Part shown: positions 52,736 to 58,430 of the stretch, in pieces
How positions within the stretch are numbered: position 1 is the stretch's first letter
Layout: each line of letters starts with the position of its first letter
Made by a program: the position numbers and the translations under genes
NCBI RefSeq assembly: GCF_034366785.1
Contig: NZ_CP112936.1
Location: forward strand, 1 to 58,430
Source of the DNA: Candidatus Trichorickettsia mobilis
GTDB taxonomy: Bacteria; Pseudomonadota; Alphaproteobacteria; Rickettsiales; Rickettsiaceae
Reading direction: 5' to 3'
Length of the DNA: 58,430 nt
The notes under the pieces: generated by a model
What the model was told of the DNA's origin: nothing
The model's database searches: none
What the model saw: the letters and a program-made list of their open reading frames with translations, nothing else

Positions 52736-53689
52736 CTATCCTAAACAGAGAGTTTGAAACCGGTCTAGTTTATCTCGGTACTTTAGAGGATCATGCTGAC
52801 CGTTGTTAGAAAATCTACTATAGGCATCGAATATCTCTACCCGTATATTAACAGAAGACCCGCCGTAAACATTTGAGCGTAAGTAATTGATTTCTTCCGC
52901 CACTTTATCTTCCGTCAGTTCAATAGACCAAGCCCTATATTTATAATTTTGATTCATACTCCATCTGTAACCGCGCGCTTTTAATAAATCCTTACTTTCA
53001 TAGGGGGAATTAGTTGCATATAGTTTAAATCTTACGGCTAGAGCATTGGTGAGTAATTGCTTTAGTACTAATTCTTGTGAATTCAGTAAGCTTTGAGCCA
53101 AAATATGAATTCCCGCTAAACAGTCGATAACGGCGCGATGACCTTCATAGAAAAAGCCATATTTATAAGCAATGTATTCTAGTTTGTGACTTGAAATATC
53201 TTCCACACTCCAGTTGACGTCGTACATCGAGCAACCCCAAGCTTTCGCAGGAACGGAAGGAAAAGTCATCTCAAAGAAAGCCCTGTCAAACTGAGCATTG
53301 TGAGCGATGATTAAATCAACATTTTGTAAATACTCGGCAACCTCGACCTCGCTTATTTGTCGACTTCTGACTGCTTCGTCGGTAATGCCCGTAAGTTTAG
53401 TAATATATTCCGGAATCGGTATGTTTGGGTCTTGATAGCCGCTAAATTCATCAAGTAAACGAAAGATAGGACCGTCTTCGGTATATTCAAACTTAACCAT
53501 GCCCAGCTCGATAAGTTTATCATTGCTATGTGATAAGCCCGTAGCCTCAATATCTAGAAACACTCCTATTAGTTTGTTACTAGCATCGTCCGTATTATAA
53601 AACTCCGGCTTTTGATATTTTTCAGTAACTCGATATTGATCGGATTCACTTAAAATTGCTGCTAGTTTTTTTAGATCATGAGTTTTCAT
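52736..53689 (-). CDS. DnaQ-like 3'-5' exonuclease
   Basis: A protein of 317 residues. Residues about 40-220 form a DEDDh exonuclease: FLDIEATGL (Asp-x-Glu), LTGITDEAV, IAHNAQFDRAFF (Asp) and GHRAVIDCLAG (His and Asp). The C-terminal 100 residues (ARGYRWSMNQNYKYRAWSIEL and on) match the extra domain often fused to plasmid and phage DnaQ homologues. It would trim DNA 3' ends in repair, replication or conjugation. It leads a two-gene leftward unit with the phage-type protein. Confidence 0.9.
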   Translation of the reverse strand: MKTHDLKKLAAILSESDQYRVTEKYQKPEFYNTDDASNKLIGVFLDIEATGLSHSNDKLIELGMVKFEYTEDGPIFRLLDEFSGYQDPNIPIPEYITKLTGITDEAVRSRQISEVEVAEYLQNVDLIIAHNAQFDRAFFEMTFPSVPAKAWGCSMYDVNWSVEDISSHKLEYIAYKYGFFYEGHRAVIDCLAGIHILAQSLLNSQELVLKQLLTNALAVRFKLYATNSPYESKDLLKARGYRWSMNQNYKYRAWSIELTEDKVAEEINYLRSNVYGGSSVNIRVEIFDAYSRFSNNGQHDPLKYRDKLDRFQTLCLG

Positions 53690-53921
53690 ATTTACTTATG
53701 CTTAATTTCATTAAGAGGCAGGTCTTTGTCAGCTTGATAAATCCAATTAAGCAGTAGTGATTTATTAATCGTATCCTGAGGTTTTGTATTCATTTCGGAT
53801 GCTTACTTATATTTGCCGTAAACGGCACTTACCGTTCATCGGGATACTATCATAACAAGATCAAAATTGCTAGAACCGGATAAATAGTCAGAAAAGTAAG
53901 ATCAAATCCTAATAGCTTCAC
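53690..53921. other. Intergenic region, part 1
   Basis: About 230 bases between divergent genes with no recognisable gene. It should contain the promoters of the exonuclease unit and of the methylase. The following part (53922-54040) is highly structured and is listed separately. Confidence 0.35.
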
Positions 53922-54040
53922 CTTTATGAAAATTCAAGTGTACGCTTTGCCGCTTTCAGCGCACTTGAGTTTTCATAAAGCTTACGCTTTTCCCGCTTCA
54001 AGATGAATGCACAAGCTGCATTCATAAGGAGTAAATCCTT
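53922..54040 (+). promoter_or_regulatory. Structured leader with three hairpins before the methylase gene
   Basis: Hairpin 1: CTTTATGAAAATTCAAGTG (53922-53940) with CACTTGAGTTTTCATAAAG (53962-53980), 18 of 19 pairs, loop 21. Hairpin 2: ATGAATGCA (54003-54011) with TGCATTCAT (54017-54025), perfect, loop 5. Hairpin 3: AAGGA (54026-54030) with TCCTT (54036-54040). The last ends 38 bases before the ATG. It may be an attenuator, a protein binding site or a palindromic repeat. Confidence 0.5.
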
Positions 54041-54077
54041 ATTGTTTCAAATTAACCGTTCATTATGAGGCAAATTT

Positions 54078-55244
54078 ATGCAAAACTTTTTTACTAAACA
54101 CAATATAGACGAACTAATATCCTACGAACCAAAAATCTTGGATAAGAAAATAGCCTTAGCTTGTCGTCTATTTCCTTTTAGCAAAGGTGAATTAGAGCTA
54201 TTAACCGTGATAGACGAAATCAGCGAGGAGGAATTGCTCGAACGACTAAGAAAATATGCCGATTGCGTCTTGTCGTCTCAGCGAGTAAAGCAAAATTTAA
54301 AAGCATTAGAAGCTCTAGCAAATAATAACAAAACTACGATTAGTCCCGATGCGCTTAAGAGTTATACCGGTTGGGGAGGTTTGAGGGATGCAATTTTCAC
54401 ACCCGCAATATATCGGGAATTAAAAAAGCATTTAAACGACGACGAGATAAGTTCTATTAAAAAAACTTTAGGTAGTGCTTATTACACCCCCGAGCTATTG
54501 GTAAAATTCATTTGGACGGCTTTACTACGTATGGGTTTTGAGAGAGGGGATATATTAGAACCTGCCGTAGGAACGGGCATATTTTTAGATCATATGCCGT
54601 TGAAAATAAAGCAGGCAAGTAATATCGACGCTATAGAAATTGACAGTGTAACCTGCAATATTTTAGTCAACAAACACCCGGAGATTAATTTAATATGTTC
54701 GGGTTTTGAAACGGTTTATTTCGGTAAGAAAAAATATGATTTGATTGTTTCTAATCCACCGTACGGTCGAGAGGCAATCAATGACATCTTTGATACCGAT
54801 TTATCACGGTTAATAATTCATCACTGGTTTGTTGCAAAATCCGCCAAAATACTTAAAGACAAAGGTATTATAGCAATGGTAATGCCGCAATTCTTTCTTG
54901 ACAATATCAAAGACCACGCAAGGGATATTATCAATAACAGCGGCGTAAATATGCTGGTAGCCTATAGATTGCCGGACAATCTTTTTACTAATGCCAAAGT
55001 AACGGTTGATATAGTCTTTTTACAAAAAGCCGAAACCGATACAAAATGGTTAACGACTAAAAATATTACCATAGGTGGACGTACCAAACCTATGAATGAA
55101 TATTTTATTGATCATCCCGAGCATGTACTAGGCGAGTTACAAATCGTGCCGATGTACGATAGAACGGGTATTACCTGCAAAGCTAACGGCAATCTTAGGG
55201 ATATGCTTTATGCAGCTTGTTTAAAAATAAAAAGACTAATATAA
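54078..55244 (+). CDS. N6-adenine DNA methylase, probably C-terminally truncated
   Basis: A protein of 388 residues. ALKSYTGWGGLRDAIF, then LGSAYYTPELLVKFIW open the methylase domain; ILEPAVGTGIFLDHMP is SAM motif I; LIVSNPPYGREAINDIF holds the catalytic NPPY. A helical N terminus precedes. The pattern matches the methylase part of very large helicase-methylase proteins of plasmids and conjugative elements, so the gene is probably the stump of a longer one, ending soon after the methylase fold (AACLKIKRLI). GAGG stands 7 bases before the ATG. The target site is unknown. Confidence 0.8.
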   Translation: MQNFFTKHNIDELISYEPKILDKKIALACRLFPFSKGELELLTVIDEISEEELLERLRKYADCVLSSQRVKQNLKALEALANNNKTTISPDALKSYTGWGGLRDAIFTPAIYRELKKHLNDDEISSIKKTLGSAYYTPELLVKFIWTALLRMGFERGDILEPAVGTGIFLDHMPLKIKQASNIDAIEIDSVTCNILVNKHPEINLICSGFETVYFGKKKYDLIVSNPPYGREAINDIFDTDLSRLIIHHWFVAKSAKILKDKGIIAMVMPQFFLDNIKDHARDIINNSGVNMLVAYRLPDNLFTNAKVTVDIVFLQKAETDTKWLTTKNITIGGRTKPMNEYFIDHPEHVLGELQIVPMYDRTGITCKANGNLRDMLYAACLKIKRLI

Positions 55245-55310
55245 ATTAACAACTAAACGTTGAACACTCTATGTAGAGATAGAGTGTTCAAACAGTTTAA
55301 TTATATGGGG

Positions 55311-55571
55311 TTAGTTCGGGTTACCGGATAACTCCGCTAACTCACTAAATTCATTATAATCGTTTTTAATCAACATTTCCATACTCGCTACTATTTCGAC
55401 TATGACTTTGATATTCTCATTAGTTAAAGGACTATTTGCAATATCTAATAAATGTTGTACGTCTTGATTTAAATCTTTAGCTATCAAAATATCTATGTAT
55501 TTAAAATATAGCGGTGCAAGAGGGTGTTCCGCAAAAGTATTATATGTTTTGCCGTAATTTGAATTTATCAT
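55311..55571 (-). CDS. Small hypothetical protein, paralogue A
   Basis: About 86 residues from ATG 55571, which has a GAGGAG ribosome site 7 bases upstream; the frame could open further upstream without support. All-helical, acidic. NTFAEHPLAPLYFKYIDIL and the pattern of later helices resemble the neighbouring protein at 55609-55860 (NNFIDHPLATLFYQFVETL), so the two are paralogues. Function unknown. Confidence 0.6.
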   Translation of the reverse strand: MINSNYGKTYNTFAEHPLAPLYFKYIDILIAKDLNQDVQHLLDIANSPLTNENIKVIVEIVASMEMLIKNDYNEFSELAELSGNPN

Positions 55572-55608
55572 AAGAATCTCCTCAAATTTAGTTGATAATA
55601 ACGTTAAT

Positions 55609-55860
55609 TTATAATTGTTGCAACAATTGTTCAAGCTTGCTTTCTTCATCAGAGACGACAGCCCTTTGCATCTCAATAATTATTTTAAAAATTATAGTAC
55701 GGTTTTCAGGTAAATAATATTTTTCGGCTATTTTTTGTAAGTCTTCGGCTTCCTTATAAAAGCCTCGTTTTTCTAAAGTTTCAACAAATTGATAAAACAA
55801 AGTTGCAAGCGGATGATCTATAAAGTTATTGCGGTCTTTATAATGTTGGATGCTATTCAT
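55609..55860 (-). CDS. Small hypothetical protein, paralogue B
   Basis: A protein of 83 residues, helical, with NNFIDHPLATLFYQFVETLEKRG, AEDLQKIAEKYYLPENRTII and a Glu-rich end. It shares N-x-F-x-x-HPLA-x-L with the downstream paralogue. It starts 9 bases after the ParB gene on the same strand and so belongs to its transcript. Function unknown. Confidence 0.65.
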   Translation of the reverse strand: MNSIQHYKDRNNFIDHPLATLFYQFVETLEKRGFYKEAEDLQKIAEKYYLPENRTIIFKIIIEMQRAVVSDEESKLEQLLQQL

Positions 55861-55869
55861 ACAGTTTCT

Positions 55870-56628
55870 CTAAAAAAACTTGATTAAATGTTTAATAAAC
55901 TTATCTTGGTCAATATTTAGATGTTTAGCTAACTTTAGGTTGTTGTTTTTCCAAGTACCGATAATAGCTCCGGACGGTAATTTAATGACGCCGTCTTCTA
56001 TAATTTCTGAATCCTCACCGACAATAATAGCGTTGACCATCCTTGTTAGCCTATGAGTTCCGGTACCTTTGCGAATTTCTTCGGCAAGATCAATTAAAGC
56101 ATCGACATAGGCTTTACCGTTTTTCTCAAGTGCGTGTATTGTTTCTGCGGTTTTAGCCGATACTTTAGAAGTATTACCGACCGCTTTCCAAATAGTATCG
56201 CTGACTTTGGCAAAACAAAGATAGCTATTAAGTTTATGTCTTGAGCAGCCTATTACTTGCGATAGTTTATCCTGAGTTATTTTTTGATCCTTCATTAGTT
56301 TTGCGTAATAAATGCCCTTAGAGTAATCACAGATCGAAATATGCTCGTTTTCTTTAATTTGAATAATAGCGGCTTCTTCATCCGAAACGTCACGAATAAC
56401 GGCTTTGAGCATTAGCCCCGCATTAAAGCAAGCCTGAAACCTACGACTACCCGCAATTATCTCATATTTATATTGACTATTAAGGAGAGGGCGAACGATA
56501 ACGGGTTCTACCTGTCCGTTTTCTTTGATATCTTCACTAAGGCTACCTGTGTTGCCGAATTCAAAATGACTTCGATCTGCATATTTCCATCTAGTGCAAT
56601 CTCTAGGATTGATTTCAATTATCTGCAT
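55870..56628 (-). CDS. ParB/Spo0J-family protein
   Basis: A protein of 252 residues. Residues 1-95 are the ParB N-terminal domain: SLSEDIKENGQVEPVIVRPL, YEIIAGSRRFQAC (the CTP-binding GERR-type box) and EEAAIIQIKENEHISICDYSKGI. A helix-turn-helix follows (ITQDKLSQVIGCSRHKLNSYL). No ParA lies next to it; the ParA in the window (14882) has its own partner. This type occurs in conjugative elements of Rickettsiales. It may control element genes rather than partition. Confidence 0.85.
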   Translation of the reverse strand: MQIIEINPRDCTRWKYADRSHFEFGNTGSLSEDIKENGQVEPVIVRPLLNSQYKYEIIAGSRRFQACFNAGLMLKAVIRDVSDEEAAIIQIKENEHISICDYSKGIYYAKLMKDQKITQDKLSQVIGCSRHKLNSYLCFAKVSDTIWKAVGNTSKVSAKTAETIHALEKNGKAYVDALIDLAEEIRKGTGTHRLTRMVNAIIVGEDSEIIEDGVIKLPSGAIIGTWKNNNLKLAKHLNIDQDKFIKHLIKFF

Positions 56629-56881
56629 ATAGTCTATTTAGTATGATTAGATTATAATATAAATAACATAATAATATCGCTTAGTCGAGATAATTGTCCC
56701 ACGTGGGGCATAATTAAAAGTAAGATAAAATAAAACTATGTATTATAGAGACACTACAATAAGTAAGATAGAGTTAAAAGAATAATTAATCTATATTTTG
56801 CATAATAATATTACATATTATAACAATAAGATTACTCTATTATTACAGAAAGCAATAAGTACAAAAGATTTGGGATTAAGC

Positions 56882-57337
56882 TTAATTTATAATTTCAAGA
56901 TTATGAGCGGCGGTGCTAAGCTCTACTTTTAGAGAATCAAGATCGCTAATAAACCCGTACCATTCTTTTCGTAAGTTGTTCCATTTTAAACCATGATTTC
57001 TAATAGACTTACGAATTTCACTACTCGGCTCTTGTTCAAACTTTAAAATCACGGCATGCTTATTTGTTTGTTCTTGATCTAGCTTAATTTTACCGATTCT
57101 AGCCCATTCATCTTTAACTGTTTGATTAGTTTCTAATGATGAGGCAATTGATAATAATGCGCCGTAAAGAGTATTGGTAGGTAAATAATCTAAACCTGCC
57201 TTAGTAACTAATCCGCCGACTTCTATTAAATGCCTAGTACGCATTTTACGCTCTTTGAGTTTTAACCTTGTTTCCTCCGCAATCAGTCTATTCTTTTTTT
57301 GTTCTAACCTAACTTTTTGCTCTACTACATTTTGCAT
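56882..57337 (-). CDS. traD: Conjugal transfer protein TraD (Ti type)
   Basis: A protein of 151 residues. The N terminus is a basic coiled coil (RLEQKKNRLIAEETRLKLKERKMRTRHLIEVGGLV), with KAGLDYLPTNTLYGALLSIA, the TraD signature of Ti-type DNA-transfer modules in Rickettsia RAGE elements. The C-terminal half (SEIRKSIRNHGLKWNNLRKEWYGF) is a small domain seen with relaxases and partner proteins. It follows traG by 27 bases on the same strand. Its presence with TraG marks a conjugative element. Confidence 0.78.
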   Translation of the reverse strand: MQNVVEQKVRLEQKKNRLIAEETRLKLKERKMRTRHLIEVGGLVTKAGLDYLPTNTLYGALLSIASSLETNQTVKDEWARIGKIKLDQEQTNKHAVILKFEQEPSSEIRKSIRNHGLKWNNLRKEWYGFISDLDSLKVELSTAAHNLEIIN

Positions 57338-57368
57338 AAATTATAAATCTTTGATTATTTGGAGTTAG

Positions 57369-58430
57369 TTACTCACTATTACTTTTATTTTGTTCAGTAC
57401 TATTGTCTCTACTGATCTGCGTACCTCCTCCAACAGATTGATTGCTATTATTTTCTGCAGATACACCTGCTTTAGCACTAACACCGCCGCCAAATCCACC
57501 GATACCAAATCCTGCTGAAGCGTGTATCTCTGCAGAACTATTAGCTGCTTGTTGCCATCCGTATCCTTTGGTATCATGCAACTGTTTAGCATGATTGACT
57601 GCTTGACGGAATGACTCGCCTTGCTCACCCATTTTCTCATATGCAAAACTCTCGCCGTTATGTTCTCTTTGTGAGCTATGTAGTCGGCAGATTTAGCGAG
57701 GTGCTTACTCTGTGCGGATGATATACTTCTAAGATCTTGTTGATGCATACTTTCTGCAACCTGCATACCTTCACTAACTTGAGCGTGTCTGCTATCTTCC
57801 TGCTTATAAGCGGTTGCTCCGCCGGAAGCAGTAAAACCTATTCCGCTCTGCATTAAGGTATTGCCTCCGCCCGTAACTTTCTCCATAGTCCCATCCATAT
57901 GCTGGTATGAACTAGCACCCGCTGCAGACTGACTTGCACCCGTGATCGTGCCTGCTAAATGGATAAAGCCGCCTACTCCGCCTTGAATAATACTAAAGGC
58001 TAAAAACGGTATTGCCATTTGTAAGCTCGATGCTACCGCTACGATCTTGTCAGTATAATTACCGATTCTGCTCATAGTACTAAAACTAACTATTTGATCT
58101 GCAATGCCGAATAATTTACTACTGCTATAGATATCGATAAACATGTTAAGTACGGCATTTAACGGTGCCCATAATTGAAACGATGCTACTAGCGTTAGGT
58201 ACTTAAGGTATCTGCCCCAACCGCCGCTCATAATTAGCATCGGAAACATAAATATAAACGAGCTATATACTAAACCTTTAAGAACGCTCATTAAAATAGG
58301 GATAATCGTGTCGGCTAAATCTCCCGCAATCCGCCAGTTTGATTCTTGCGTAGCACTTGCTCTCGCATAGCCGTAATCGTCGGAGTAGTTTTTTATGCTA
58401 TTTATTAGCATTTGCTGACGTATTAGACTT
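57369..58430 (-). pseudogene. traG: Conjugal transfer protein TraG (F type), frameshifted, 5' end beyond window
   Basis: The frame enters from the right edge (codons before ATG 58411 remain open: SLIRQQ). It shows the TraG N-terminal membrane domain: ADTIIPILMSVLKGLVYSSFIFMFPMLIM, WGRYLKYLTLVASFQLWAPLNAVLN, LQMAIPFLAFSIIQGGV, and then a Ser/Gly-rich linker. Near 57680 the frame shifts: one frame gives an odd basic tail ending at 57365, and the other continues naturally as EHNGESFAYEKMGEQGESF to SVGGGTQISRDNSTE, ending at 57369. A one-base change would restore it. TraG acts in mating-pair formation and entry exclusion. Transfer function is probably lost or reduced. Confidence 0.75.

Noticed and set aside
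1-58430. CRISPR arrays, tRNA and rRNA genes
   Set aside because: No regularly spaced direct repeats and no cloverleaf or rRNA-like segments were noticed on either strand by reading.

Overview
The window is AT-rich DNA whose gene families point to an obligate intracellular alphaproteobacterium of the order Rickettsiales, probably Rickettsiaceae. The evidence is a Rickettsia-type plasmid/RAGE gene stock: a DnaA-N-domain replication protein, ParA with a ribbon-helix-helix partner, F-type TraG, Ti-type TraD, ParB and DnaQ homologues, and ankyrin, TPR and NB-ARC proteins. Two replication/partition modules plus conjugation genes suggest a large plasmid or an integrated conjugative element. No rRNA, tRNA or chromosomal housekeeping cluster was seen. 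The assignment rests on recognised families, not on a search.

Layout. 1-6116 (minus strand): the start of an ankyrin protein, two small proteins, a predicted autotransporter with a Ulp1-type cysteine protease passenger, and a DnaA-like replication protein whose N-terminal half is cut off by a group II intron. 6361-10602: an XRE regulator facing a degenerate sensor kinase and a frameshifted NB-ARC/TPR gene. 11230-15547: a second replication/partition module (large replication protein, tandem-HTH regulator, RHH protein, ParA), followed by a non-coding region with dyads. 16164-20677: an ankyrin-like protein, a 600-residue unknown protein, Tag glycosylase, serine recombinase and VapBC. 21088-22789: an AbiE-type toxin-antitoxin pair.

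22816-42321 is the main feature: a type VI secretion (T6SS) locus. Hcp-like and TssC-like genes run leftward; TssE, F, G, J, K, L, M (split in two), VgrG, a MORN-repeat protein, a PAAR-like protein, TssA, TssB and TssC run rightward. Every canonical core component is assigned except the ClpV/TssH recycling ATPase; the Hcp assignment is the weakest. TssM is in two overlapping genes and its Walker A motif is not recognisable. An AAA-like/PD-(D/E)XK gene sits inside the cluster. Just downstream, past transposon debris, are two unrecognised genes with plausible enzymatic active sites (a papain-like Cys-His-Asp triad, and the endonuclease/exonuclease/phosphatase motif set). These are candidate secreted effectors.

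42460-51062 is mobile-element debris: a decayed reverse transcriptase, transposase fragments, an IS982-type element and a truncated Tn3-family transposon with a tyrosine recombinase. 51202-58430 holds an Rpn-family nuclease, a phage-like protein, a DnaQ-like exonuclease, an N6-adenine methylase with a strongly structured leader, two small paralogues, ParB, TraD and a frameshifted TraG that runs off the right edge.
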